Below are positions 46,575 through 57,699 of a DNA stretch of 64,000 nt, piece after piece. The position numbers and the translations under genes are program-made. A model generated the notes under the pieces. That model had not been told where the DNA came from. It worked only from the letters and a program-made list of their open reading frames with translations, and did not search any database. Every line of letters begins with the position of its first letter. The stretch's first letter is position 1. Source of the DNA: Cyclina sinensis (taxonomy: Eukaryota; Mollusca; Bivalvia; Venerida; Veneridae); contig JAAONU010000004.1 in assembly GCA_012932295.1 (NCBI GenBank), forward strand, positions 27,940,304 through 28,004,303, written 5' to 3'.

Positions 46575-46858
46575 AAGTTCTTTCCAAATGAAAATGTCTT
46601 TACAAATGATTAGTAGCATAGATTAAACTAGGTCAATCAATTAGTAAGATTATATTTCTGTACGACACTATTTCTGATTTACACACAAGGTTTGATCATA
46701 TCCGGCAATTGATGATCACGTGTTGTTCTGGTAGTTTTTTTTCTTCTTTTTTTTTTAAATGCAATGTCTGTCTTAATTCTTTACGAAGATAAATTATATA
46801 TATACAATGTTCTAAAATGCAACGTTTAAAGTTCTTAAGACAAATGCGTATTCATTGT

Positions 46859-46864
46859 AATAAA
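46859..46864 (+). other. candidate poly(A) signal of paralogue B
   Basis: AATAAA lies 285 nt after the TAG stop. Cleavage 10-30 nt further on would place the end of paralogue B about 50-80 bp from the candidate 3' end of the opposing gene. Confidence 0.55.
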
Positions 46865-46937
46865 CACTATTTTGTGACTATGGAGAAGCGATGTTAGGTC
46901 TATTCTTTGAAGAAGTACAAACAATACGATGTAAAAG

Positions 46938-46963
46938 TTTATTATTTCAATTAAGATTTTATT
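46938..46963 (-). other. candidate poly(A) signals of the ten-Cys gene
   Basis: On the - strand, AATAAA occurs at 46958-46963 and again at 46938-46943, about 43 and 63 nt after the TAA stop at 47006-47008. Confidence 0.55.
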
Positions 46964-47005
46964 ATGTGAAAGTGAATTATACGTGTGTGATCAGTCATTA
47001 ATTAA

Positions 47006-47153
47006 TTATTGTCCAGAACAACAGCAAAAGTTTGGTCCACATTTCTTTGATGTGCAGGTGTTATATCTGTAGGTGTGTAATCCAACTTTACCGAAGTCTA
47101 TGCTCCCTAAAGACGCGCCGTCATACACGTGTAAGGCATTGAAACATGATTTT
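47006..47153 (-). CDS. ten-Cys gene exon 5: module 2, second half and stop
   Basis: 148 nt after TATATTTCAG. It encodes KSCFNALHVYDG, VGLHTYRYNTC, CGPNFCCCSGQ, then TAA. Confidence 0.87.
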
Positions 47154-50100
47154 CTGAAATATAAAAGGTTACTTTATGATTTCTTTAAGAGATAAAGGGT
47201 AAAAAAGGAAAGTAATGGAAACGCCCGGACAATTAGATCACTGAATTTAATTAATAACACAATCATCATATCAAAATAATTCGTTTAACAATCAGTCAGT
47301 GGAGTTAGTCAGATCAAAGACAACGCTAAATGTATCCTGCATTGTGTGTCTTTGACAACTTTACTCTTCAAGGAGTGTCCATAATGCTGACCACCGAAAC
47401 CCTGACATCTATTAATCCAAACGGATTAACAATTCGTCATAGGAATTTCTAATTCAATGAGTCAAGTAAACACACAAACGATCGCTGAGTTGATAAATGC
47501 AGTGTCGACTTACCCAAGTCCACTACAAATCGCCTGGCAGTCGGGTGCCGTATTCGTACATTCCCGTCTTACAGCAAACACATGGTTAGATGCTCCAGGT
47601 AAGATGGACGTGCAGGTAGATTGTGCAATCTGATCCTTAAATGCACTCGTAGAAGGAAGACTATCTGTTAAAGAAATATAAATTTATTTAAATCTTAAAA
47701 TATCCTTAAAAAATTACTTAATATCTAAAAACTACAAGAATAGTACATTAATATTTCAAATTTATACGCCTCGGTCAATATAACATTTGGCCGGTGAATA
47801 TCACATCATATTCAATGGCACACAAGTCAATAATTGTATAATATTCATGACGAAGTGTCGTGTTGTTGTTTATACTTAGTTCAGTTTCACGTTTGTTTCG
47901 TGTCGGTGTGAATGTAATTGGAATTGCTATTTAATATGCTTTTAATCGACATAATGGTTAATTTTCTCTCGGAAATGTGGTCAAACAGAAAAGTGTGAGA
48001 ATTGTCTTTGCTAGGTGACTATTATACGTCTTGTAGTCTCGCAGTTTAGACAACCAGATTAATACACGGTGGTAGGCTATAAAAGCTCTAGATTGGAAAC
48101 TGATCACTAGTATTTAACATAACGGGCAGCCGAAACAAGATAAACAGGTGTAACAATTAGGTGTAAAACTTCTGAAAATCCGTACCTCGACTAAATGCAG
48201 AGAAAAAATCTTCAATTTTATCATTATTACCTAAGTAGTAACTTATTTGTATTACTATTTTGCATACACAACACTTCATTTCTTACAGAAAAGTTGCATA
48301 TAAACTTATCAAAGTCTAATCAAATACGGGCTGAGAAAACGAACTAAAATACAAATTAATAACAAGGCTACCAATGCATTAAAGCTAAGAACAAGTGATA
48401 CAACATAAAACAATCTAGTAAAGTATACAATCTAGGAAGGAAATAGCTACAGGACTTTAGAGAGTGTCTCTGTGAACTAAACAGGGAACTTGGAAAACAC
48501 GTACGAAAGTAAATGGATTTGGTAAAACAGTCATGATTTGGTAAACAAGTATCAAATTTGAAGAACTTGAAAAATCAACAAAGGACGAAGGAAGAAGAAA
48601 AACTACATACGGACTTTGTCAGAGCAGCAGCAGAAGTTTGGTCCACAGCTAGAGTGGGAACAACTGTTATACCTATAGGTATGCAATCCCACCTGCCCTG
48701 TCACTGTACCTCCTAAAGTTACGCCGTCATACACATGCAAGGCATTGAAGCAATTTTTCCTTAAATGATATCGTTACAACGGTGCATTTAAACACAGTTT
48801 TTTTTAAAAGACAATTAACATCTTTTCATATTTTGAGTATTGATTTGGTTTGAGTGCTAGCAAATGGAATCTATCAAAACAATTAAATCGTTATCTTATG
48901 ACCAGCTCAGGTGGTACAAAATATGCCGCTGAAGTGTTTTTGCTCAAAGACAATTGCTCCGGAAAGGGTTCGAACCTAGGAGCTTCCGACCCGGAGGCAA
49001 GCGCTCCAACAACTCACTGATCTATTGAGAAACACAAACTAGTTTTCAAATAGATTAAAAATGTCGCCGGTTTTTCCGAGCATAAATGTTAAAAGATGTC
49101 TAAAACATGGATTACCCAATGTTTGTGCAAACTTCTTTGCAAGTGAGCCCATTAGTTTTACATTCACGTCTAACTGCATACACGTGATCAGCTTCCGAAA
49201 TAAGCGACGTACAAGTTCCTTGAGCTATTTCATCTTTGTAATTGAACGTTTGGACAACACCTATTAAACGACATAGACGCTATAATTATAATGACGTAGT
49301 TGCTTTTGATATGTTTTAAGATGAATTCAATTTTCAATTTAGCGGATTTAACTATTTCATATCAATGGTACTACTTCTTTTAAAAAACAGACATTATAAT
49401 AATATATAATTCCTATTAAACAACAATGCGAGATTTATTTTACAGCCACGATGCTTTAGGTTTACAACAACAACACTATTTTTTTGCAAAATAGATTATT
49501 TTTCGTGAAACGAAGCCATGTGTGTTGAAGGACATACATTGTTCTTCAAACAACGATACAATACATGTTTCTATGTGAATGCATAGATCCAATGTCTACA
49601 TAACAAAATAGACAACAGCTATGTATTAAGCTTTTTTTAATCAGAAAACAGTAATTCCTTAAAAACACGTTATAACTATTTCACAACAACGGCACTTTTA
49701 CCATTAACCAACAATCATTTATTCTATTCGACATAGATAATTTTACATAATCAATTCCAAATAAACAACAGCAATAATTATTTCGCAATTTGTTGTAAAT
49801 GCTTCTTTTGTTTTTAATAAATCCCAGTTAATTGTTTACGACAATTAAGATAGTATGAAAAGAAAGAAAATCTGTTTTGTAAATTGACATTTTAAATACG
49901 TATGAAAGCTTCTAATGTAAACAAAGACAGGGTGACAGCTTTTATAAGACATTCAATTTCGTACACACAACATCTCAAAAGTATTTACGCAACATGAGAC
50001 CATGTTAATAAGTCGCAAAATGTGCATTTTATGACATTTGTGTACAGTTGTGAAAAAAAGTAAAACATAGGGCCCAACTTGAAAAAGAGAAAAAAATATT

Positions 50101-50909
50101 TAGGCATATGACATGTTCATTTATTACAACAAATAACAACCACATGTTTTGCAATGATTTACAGGCGGAACATAAATATTCACTATTTATGTTTGTAATG
50201 GTACTTGAGCAACAAGATTAACGACCACATAAGGTTGTTTAAAAGCCGATTCATGTAATTAATCAAAAAGCAGCTATTTTGGTGACGTGTATAGCAAATG
50301 GCATAAACATTTCATTTCATACAAGTGAAATGCGCAAACTGTAGAGTTTTTCTACCGAAACATCAAAAATGTTACTAAAATATTAAGAATTGTTGCAAAT
50401 TATAGAATTTAATAGCAAAACCATTTCAATGTTTTAGTATATTGTGCTTAATTTTATTAGATCTACGTCAAATTGAAATAGTCAAATTTAGCTTAAATTG
50501 CACAGTCATTCGCATCATGCATATGATCAAAATCTCTGACCAATATTGGGTTTTCTGTCATGACTCTTTGTTCTAAAAGCAAAACGAGTTACAGCATCTA
50601 CCGGTCTGAAAAGCTCGTCATCTATACCACTTAGTAAAGAATTATTAATGAAACTATGAGGTTTTTTTTCTTAAGCATAACCACGACGAACCAAAAACAT
50701 TACTAAATTGAGACAAAGCACCTTCTCCAGTACAAAGAGAGAAATCATACAAATTCATTTTTTTTTTATTCATTTCATTGTATATTAATTCATCATTCAA
50801 ACAAGTGAATTAAATAATATAAATGTATGCATAAACACTTACTGAAAAGAGAAACGACAAGTAAAGCAACTGTAAACAACATACTTCTTTTCTTCGTCGT
50901 CAGATACAT
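47006..50909 (-). CDS. secreted protein with two ten-cysteine modules, 5 exons, 219 aa, family not recognised
   Basis: On the - strand, exons 50843-50909, 49116-49260, 48611-48759, 47514-47664 and 47006-47153 join in one frame (660 nt with TAA). The first encodes a signal peptide (MYLTTKKRSMLFTVALLVVS...). The next two form module 1 and the last two module 2, each about 97-100 aa with ten cysteines in the same places. Shared landmarks are DEIAQGTCTS / DQIAQSTCTS, VRRECxT, CFNALHVYDG, VGLHTYRYN and CGPNFCCC. Module-internal introns are phase 2 and module-bounding introns phase 1, so it arose by duplication of a two-exon cassette. I do not recognise the fold. An extracellular disulfide-rich protein is clear; a defence, mucus or matrix role is only inference. 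Alternative: two separate one-module genes, but only one signal exon is visible. Confidence 0.82.
47514..47664 (-). CDS. ten-Cys gene exon 4: module 2, first half
   Basis: 151 nt, phase 1 in after TTCTTTAACAG, phase 2 out at GTAAGT. It encodes FKDQIAQSTCTS, VFAVRRECTNT, CQAICSGLG. Confidence 0.85.
48611..48759 (-). CDS. ten-Cys gene exon 3: module 1, second half
   Basis: 149 nt, phase 2 in and phase 1 out at GTATGT. It encodes KNCFNALHVYDG, GLHTYRYNSC, CGPNFCCCSDKV: six cysteines. If this donor is skipped, the frame meets TAG two codons on (48603-48605), giving a one-module product. Confidence 0.78.
48940..49045 (-). mobile_element. tRNA-derived SINE head
   Basis: On the - strand a box-A-like GATCAGTGAGTTGTTGGAGC is followed about 40 bases later by box B GGTTCGAACC. 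This is the layout of a tRNA gene's internal RNA polymerase III promoter, but the segment does not fold into a clean cloverleaf. It sits in the intron within module 1 of the ten-Cys gene, same strand. Confidence 0.62.
49116..49260 (-). CDS. ten-Cys gene exon 2: module 1, first half
   Basis: 145 nt, phase 1 in and phase 2 out. It encodes FNYKDEIAQGTCTS, VYAVRRECKTNG, LTCKEVCTNIG: four cysteines. Donor GTAATC. Confidence 0.82.
49261..50842. other. large intron of the ten-Cys gene
   Basis: The AT-rich intron between the signal-peptide exon and module 1. I see no other exon or clear repeat in it. Confidence 0.6.
50843..50909 (-). CDS. ten-Cys gene exon 1: signal peptide
   Basis: 67 nt from the ATG at 50909, ending in phase 1 at GTAAGT. 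The hydrophobic core is MLFTVALLVVSLF. A second in-frame Met (residue 10) could also start. TATATAG-like sequence lies about 120 bp upstream (51032-51037). Confidence 0.78.
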
Positions 50910-51310
50910 AACGTTTATGATTTTGAAATGAAAACTAGACGCTTGCAACACTGTTTTTGTGGAGTGATTAGGCCCAGTTAAAATAAAGTTTGTTGAAGTT
51001 GTGTCATAAAAGCAGTTCTATAAAGAGAGACTATATAATATGATATGATATGATACCATAAACAAAACTATATCAAAGAGAACTGTAACAAAATGAATCA
51101 TGAAAATTAATCGATAAATCTCTAGAAGATGATTGTACTCTTTGTCATGCTGTTGAACCGTTTAACACAAACTTCTATTATCATTGTTTAGCCTTTTTCT
51201 TACATATTAACAATTAACGAGAAAAAAATATTTGCCTATTAGAAAACGAAAACACAAAAACTTTTCTTACTTCATAGCAATTAACGAGAAAAACATTTGT
51301 TCCTAAGAAT

Positions 51311-51847
51311 AAGAAACAAGAGCACCGCTGGGCAGGGCATTATATGCCCGAAAGGTGTTTTTTCTAAGTATGATGCATTTGTGATATAAAGGAGGAAACC
51401 TTAGGCGTAAGAATTTAATGATTTGGTTTAAATTTTGATTTTTTTTTAACTTTGAGCTACTGACAACAAAATCAATAGAGGTCATTCACTCAATGTGTGC
51501 AACCATTATATGAGTTTTGAAGTCTCTATGAAAAATGGCTGTTGAGTTACAAAATGTAAATGATTCTAAACATTTAGGTAACAATGACCGTGACCTTTGA
51601 GTGTATGGGTCATCCACTGTCAAGTTACATGGCGGAAATGGTTTTCAATGTCAAGGTCTATGTGACCTTGACCTTTGAGCTACTGATTCCAAAATAAATA
51701 GGGGTCATCCACTCAATGTGGGCAATAATTACGTGAAGGTAAAAGACTGTAAAGAGTACTCAAATTATCCTCCAGAAACCAAATTGCTTACGGACGGACG
51801 AACTCCCTGGACAATAACATAATTTGCCCCCTTCGGGCATATAAAAA
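51311..51847 (-). mobile_element. small TIR element, copy 2 (inverted relative to copy 1)
   Basis: Reverse-complementing this interval gives the same start (TATATGCCCGAAGG), the same internal AAGGTCAAGGTCACATAG and CTTTTACCTT-type blocks, and the same end (CAGCGGTGCTCTTGTTTCTT) as 28935-29680. It is about 200 bp shorter because one internal subunit is missing. It lies about 400 bp upstream of the ten-Cys gene's start. Confidence 0.72.
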
Positions 51848-52910
51848 ATTGTTATTTTGCAGATCTAATATGCAATTTGAACAAACCATTTTTCTCTTAG
51901 ATAAAGATTTCAACTGAATGGTATTGTAAACGTCTGTTACATTCATTTAAAAGTACCGTAGTTCATTTATCCTCATTTTATTTTGTTTCATTATTATTAA
52001 TGCTATACTAAATGTAAGACTAAGATAATTTGGGAACGGCTATTGAGTCTCAGAGCTTAGAACGTTAATAAGATGTAAATGTAAAACCATAACACGCAGT
52101 GCCGTCTGACTGACTGAATCAAATTCGAACTAAAAACAAACAAATCTTTGTTTAATTTGAACAGTTCTATTTGGCCTAGTCAAAACGATGAAATGTTTCA
52201 TTCAAAACAACCATCCTTTTTACTTTAGTTTGAGTCATATTATCTAGTTTTTGTCAAATTTTGCCCATCTAGAAGCACATAAAAATGCTCTACATAGAGA
52301 TAAAATGGTAAAACTGTTTAATTCGTTATGTAAAACAGTGGTAAATTATTACTTTTTTCTACCGCTAATGAGGTAATAGCATAGCCATTCTTACTGGGTT
52401 GAATGGATCTAGGTATGTTTTCAATTCGGAATTGATCAAAAGATGAAGGAAATGTCACCAATTTGAACTATTTACGTCTTAAAACATGTATGAAATGTTT
52501 ATTTGTTTACCGGTGGTGCATTTTAAATGGCACGCAGATTGGTTATCTAAATATGCATGACATATCTGTTTATCTACTTGTAAACTATTTTACGCTGGGG
52601 GTCTCTTTCTGTTGTTTTTGTGTTTAAAGATTTTCAAAATAGATTTCTTCTCAATTAGTAAAAGAGAGAAACGTAAAATCACATAAAGCAAATCACTGAA
52701 CTACATTTGATCTTTGGAGCATCACCCAAATATTTGTTATAACTTGTTGTACTATAACAGTTTTACGACAACTTCTTCTGTAATATTGTTTTATTTGTAG
52801 CATTGTTGTACGTGTTGTTATTATACAAAGCTTGTAAACAGCATGAAGTTTTTATATAGCAATTCTACTGTCGGTCTAACATGAGTCGTTTAATGTATTG
52901 TAGATATATA
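51848..52910. other. spacer without recognised gene
   Basis: AT-rich. Nothing that I can support. Confidence 0.45.
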
Positions 52911-54411
52911 CTGAGTGACAATGAAAACGCAACCCTAAGTTTTACATAAATAAAATTTATTTCAATACAACATAAATTTTAACAATTATTGCAACAGAAA
53001 CTCTTTAGCATTATGAACAGATGGACTTAAGAATTTGACACATAAGGTTTATTTCATTGCTAAAATTGATTGTTAATTTACTCATAGACACTTAAACATT
53101 TCCCACTTTCAATATCGAATGAGTCCTCCATTTGCTGCGAAGTATGCACGACATCATCTTGGCATAGAACAGACCAAACGACGGATACGCTCTTGCGAAA
53201 TGTTATTCCACTCATTATGCAAAGCATTTTCGAGCTGACGAATCGTCAAGGGCACTTGTTGGCGTCTTCTCGCAGCTTGTCCTAGTTGATCCCGTAAGTT
53301 TTCTGTCGGGCTTAAGTCGGGTGAAAAGGCTGGCCACGGAAGTGTTTGAACATTATTGTCATTCAAGAAGCTACGTGTGATGCGAGCAGAATGGGCACGA
53401 GCATTGTCCTGTTAAAAAAGATGAAGGTCTTGATGTGCAGCAAGGAATGGAATAACAGTCGTTCGAAGGACTTCATCAATGTAGCGTTGAGCCGTTAAAG
53501 TGCCATTTATAACCACCAGTGGTGTCCGATAGTTCATTGACACGCCACCCCAAACCATGACACTTCCGCCACCCCATCGGTCGGTCTCTTGTACACATGG
53601 ATGAACATAACGTTCGCCTCGACGTCTTCAAACACGTATGCGGCCGTCACTGTGTCGTAAGTGGAAACGTGACTCGTCAGACCACAATACAGATTCCCAT
53701 TGTCTGTGTGCACATCTTTGACGTAGCTGAGTCCATGCAAGGCGATTCCGACGTCTTTGCGGCATAAGAATCTTTCCTCGAAACGGTCGTCTTGCATTGA
53801 GCCCGTGACAATGTAGACGACGTCGAACTGTATTCGGTGGTATTCGCCTTCCATGTACTCCTATAGTCTCGTGTGATGTTTTGACGGTTGTGCGGAATCG
53901 ATCACGTAGGTGCTGCAAACGAATGTAGCGATCTTGCTAGGGTGTTGTCACTCGTTCTCTCCCTGGTCGAGGTTTGTCGTTTACTGAGCCGGTCTCTTGA
54001 TGCCGCTGGGCCAAACGACTGATTGTCGACGCAGAGCAGTTGATCCTACGGGCAATTTCACGTCGAGACGTGCCTCCCTGGATCATGCCCAAAACCTGGT
54101 GTCGTTGGTTGTCAATAGGTCGGGCCATAATGACACTTGTTAGTGTTCCATTTTAAAACGTGCAATGTGATTTTCAAGGACGTTAGTTAAGGTTACAAAT
54201 TCGACTTGTTTTGAAATCATCCATGCATGTCTTCGCGCCAAAGCAAAATGTTTGTGCTTTATAGTGGACCTACGACAGTCGGTAAAATGACCATGACATC
54301 GAAAGGTAAGTGATCCATTTAGTAAATATTTAACATAGATTTCAAAAACTTATTCTATGGCATGAAAAGAATATCCAAAAAAATAAGTGTTGCGTTTTCA
54401 TTGTCACTCAG
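52911..54411 (-). mobile_element. Tc1-like transposon, full length (about 1.5 kb)
   Basis: Both ends carry the inverted repeat CTGAGTGACAATGAAAACG followed by CAAC. Each is flanked by TA (52909-52910 and 54412-54413), the Tc1/mariner target duplication. The only coding region is the disabled - strand transposase (53154-54128). Size and end-to-end integrity suggest a fairly recent insertion. Confidence 0.92.
53154..54128 (-). pseudogene. Tc1-like transposase, disabled by three in-frame stops
   Basis: One reading frame of 325 codons runs from MARPIDNQRHQVLG to RRLVCSMPR with no frameshift. It contains an amino-terminal helix-turn-helix (TSRREIARRINCSASTISR), VLWSDESRF with the first catalytic Asp, QDNARAH with the second, and SPDLSPTEN with the Glu 34 residues later, i.e. 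DD34E. Stops interrupt it after RVTTP (TAG, 53937-53939), after GRIRV (TGA, 53628-53630) and just before QDNARAH (TAA). Each could arise by one transition. The length is near the usual 340 aa, so only point decay has happened. Confidence 0.93.
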
Positions 54412-54413
54412 TA

Positions 54414-55490
54414 TATAACCTTACTTATCCTGTTGCAAAATACAAATGTACTTAACTTACCAGTCAGAAACCACTTCGTTTGTATTTTATTAACAACAAT
54501 ATGTTTGAATTATTAATTTTATTTGAATTTTACTGTGTAAAAAATGCCGCTTTTTCAAGTAAATGATATTTGAGAATCTTTGAAATTGCGTTTAATTTTG
54601 TTAAGTTTACATACTACTTCACGTTGTTGTATAAAATGTTATAAATCAACAAATAAAGGAATAAAATAGCTGCCAAGTTACAGATGTTGGCATATGGCTA
54701 ACTCCTTCAATATAAAGATAATTTTTATCAAAGGTATACATATAATTTATATCTAGATTTGTGTTATGTACCCTGACAACAACTACATGTCATAATCGTC
54801 ACGGAAGGGAATGATACAGACTTCTTATGTAAGCGAACTGGTTACCCATAGTAAATGTCAATGTCTATCTTATGTCTTCTAGTTCAATTATGTTGATGAA
54901 GGCCATGAAGTTTACCTGCTTCTTAAGTTCATCCTTAATTAACATTTTTTCATCGAGGCTTTTCCAAACAAAAAACAATTGACCGCGATTTAATCTTAAC
55001 TTGTTTCATTAGATATGGTACCTAACTATTCAATTCAGTCTTTGCTTAAACCATGGTATCCTCTGCTAGCTTAGTAATTTAGAAGTTTGTAGAAAATCTG
55101 TTTGTGCAATTTAAAGCTGCATTTTGTAAAGTTCAAATAAAAATATCTGTAATGGGTATTTAGATTAACCAGAACTGCAAAAACATGACGAAACCAGGGT
55201 CAACAATATCCTTGTAACAGAACGAATCTGGTGACCTCCTGGTCTCTTTTTTTTCGGCGTAGCTGTATAAGACTCGATTTTAAAGGTTCCTTTATTTTCA
55301 TGAATTCATTTATGGACATAATAAGGAAAATTTCTGAGCATACTAAATTGTATTCATGATTTGATATAATTATTCTATATAATATAGTTTACATGACGAT
55401 GTTTTCTTTTAATTCAAACAAGTCAACATTTATCAACTGAGACATTTTGCAAAAGTTAGCTGTTTGGTCATTTATGACTCACGGTTTTAC
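54414..55490. other. spacer without recognised gene
   Basis: AT-rich. No exon or RNA gene is recognised. Confidence 0.45.
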
Positions 55491-55494
55491 AGTA

Positions 55495-55875
55495 ATTCCC
55501 TTTAAATTTTAGGATTGTGTGAAGTCTGAAAAAAATATTGTCGAACTGAGTGTGGAGCCAGCTAGACGCTCAGAAAATAAACACCGAACATCACGTGTGA
55601 CAACTGGTTAATATTCCACCGATACTGCTCTCCACACCACGCCAAACGTTCATGACGATGCCTTGCTGACAACCACAAGACAACTTGAGGACGCTTAGCG
55701 TTAAGACGGTGTGTGTGAAGGCGGTTTCTGATTGTCTGTCTCCATACATTGACCCCTCTGGCATATCGAAGGGCGTTGATGAAAGTCTGTTGCCGTCAGT
55801 GCTCTATAACGGAGAGCTTGATTAACAACATAGCGGTCGTCTCGGACGTCAGTACATCTTGGACGTCCATTTCTT
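55495..55875 (-). pseudogene. Tc1-like transposase fragment
   Basis: On the - strand the frame reads INALRYARGVN, WRQTIRNRLHTHRLNAKRP, LSARHRHERLAWCGEQYRW and NINQLSHVMFG. This is the second DNA-binding subdomain and linker of a Tc1 transposase, just before the first catalytic Asp. The catalytic domain and TIRs are missing. It differs from the Tc1-like element at 52911-54411, so it is another family. Confidence 0.78.
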
Positions 55876-56498
55876 AAGAATATCTATCAAACACGTCACC
55901 GGTTGTTTGACAGCGTAACCACTATCGACAGATAACGGACTGTAAAACATTTAAGTCAGCTCCAGCCTGGGCCTGTGTACTTCAAGTCTGGAGCATACAA
56001 ATGGCCCGCTAACGTTAACGTTACGTTAGACGTCTCAGAATTCCAATTGCATATTTGATTGTGAATTTGTGTTTGAAATCTTCACAAAACAATAATCTGA
56101 AAGTTTTGCCCAACTTAAGTCACAATTACCATGATTTCGGTCAGTGTTAAAATCATGCGTGCTACCCCTCGTGTCTTAAAGTTGCACGTGCAGCACAAAT
56201 TTTAACGAGATTTCTATACTTTATTGACCACGCTATCGACATAATGAACGACCATTGTAAAAATATACATGATGATTGCCTATAAAGAATCGGTTTTCCA
56301 CTTTATTACATTGTAACAAAATAACATAATATCCCCTTCTTTTTGTGAACAGTGTAGAATTTGAAAGAACTATGTGAAAGTCTCAATAAAAGTGCTTTTC
56401 TGACATGAAAGTAAAATAGATTATATGAAATGTGTTTATCTGGTTAGATTTCTGGTTAGATTTCTCGTAATCATCACTTATTTTGTAAATAAAGGTTA
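55876..56498. other. spacer without recognised gene
   Basis: Nothing recognised apart from a short duplicated GGTTAGATTTCT near 56441-56465. Confidence 0.4.
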
Positions 56499-56499
56499 C

Positions 56500-57625
56500 T
56501 GACAGACAGACAGACAGACAAGTTCATTTCAATCATTAAGGCTTAAAAGCCTATGACGACATAACAAATACAGAGTTCAAGACATCTAACGGACAGTGGC
56601 ATTACACTATGAATATAGTAACACAGTGCTGTCAGTAATTGAAACACCTGGACACTTAAGCACTTAAGTAGATTAACATGTGCTATAGAACAAACAAACA
56701 AACATTCAAGCATAGACTGTCCATCATATATAATAAATTTCCTGGAATATTTTTGTTTTTGAGACATTTACTTTGAATTTCCATAAGTTGCAATAGCTAT
56801 GAAGTAAATCTGTATTAGTTTGCAGTTCTTCGGCAGAGTTAGCTAACACAGAAACATCATTCGCATACAATAACAAAAATATTTTAAACATAATAACATC
56901 GATATCAGAGACATTATTTTTAAATAATAAAAAATCTCTAAGTCATTGAGGAACAAAGAAAATAGAAAGGGAGATAAAACACTCCCTTTGTCTTACCCAC
57001 AGCATACAAGTGTATTCATCTCTTAACTTCTTACAATATTTAATCCTCGATTTAACAGACACATAAATGGGTCTAATAATGTCTAGTGTTTCCTCTAACT
57101 CCCAGTTGTATTAATTTGTACCATAAATTCTCTCTTACCACATTATCAAAACCTTTAGTATAATCCACATATAATGCAGAGAGTTGTTTCCCTTGATTTA
57201 AAAAATGTGAAATCAAACCGTTTAATACAAATATGTTGTCAACTGTACTCATTTTAAATCGAAAACGTGCTTGTTCTTCAAGGGATACATTGGAATTTTT
57301 AGCCCATATCTTCAACCTATTATTTATTACGCGAGTAAAACATTTACCTATACAACTTGATAAAGTGATACCACGATAATTTTTTTACATTTTTAATGCT
57401 TCCTTTTTTATGCAGTGCTAACCTTCTGACCATCGGGACTGAAAATAACCTATTAAAAAGGGTGTACAAAACTGGTAGTAACGCATGTTTCCCATGTGTA
57501 AAGAATTCATTAATTAATAAATCAGGCCCGCAAGCTCTGTTATTCTTTAATTCTTTAATAGCCATACTAATTTCGCCATTACTTATCTTTGTACTTAATT
57601 CGCTAAACATTATTTTAAATTCGTT
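56500..57625 (-). pseudogene. non-LTR retrotransposon reverse-transcriptase relic
   Basis: Reading down the - strand: ISMAIKELKNNRACGPD (57570-57520), the start of the RT fingers; after frame changes LYVDYTKGFDNV (near 57150), motif A with its catalytic Asp; and LLLYANDVSVLANSAEEL (near 56860), motif C with YAND where YADD is expected. It ends near 56500 in a (TGTC)n-type tail. Multiple stops and frame changes make it dead. It keeps the RT part missing from the relic at 26312-27640, but relatedness is unproven. Confidence 0.82.
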
Positions 57626-57699
57626 TTGTTCGTATCGACTGATAGGAAGGGCAATCTCGGAAATAGAATAGAATTTAACTGCTTGATAATTAACAGATT

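Noticed and set aside
48603..48605. TAG as the true end of a separate one-module gene
   Set aside because: Not excluded, but the overlapping GTATGT donor restores the exact phase of the next exon and only one signal exon is visible, so a single two-module gene is preferred.
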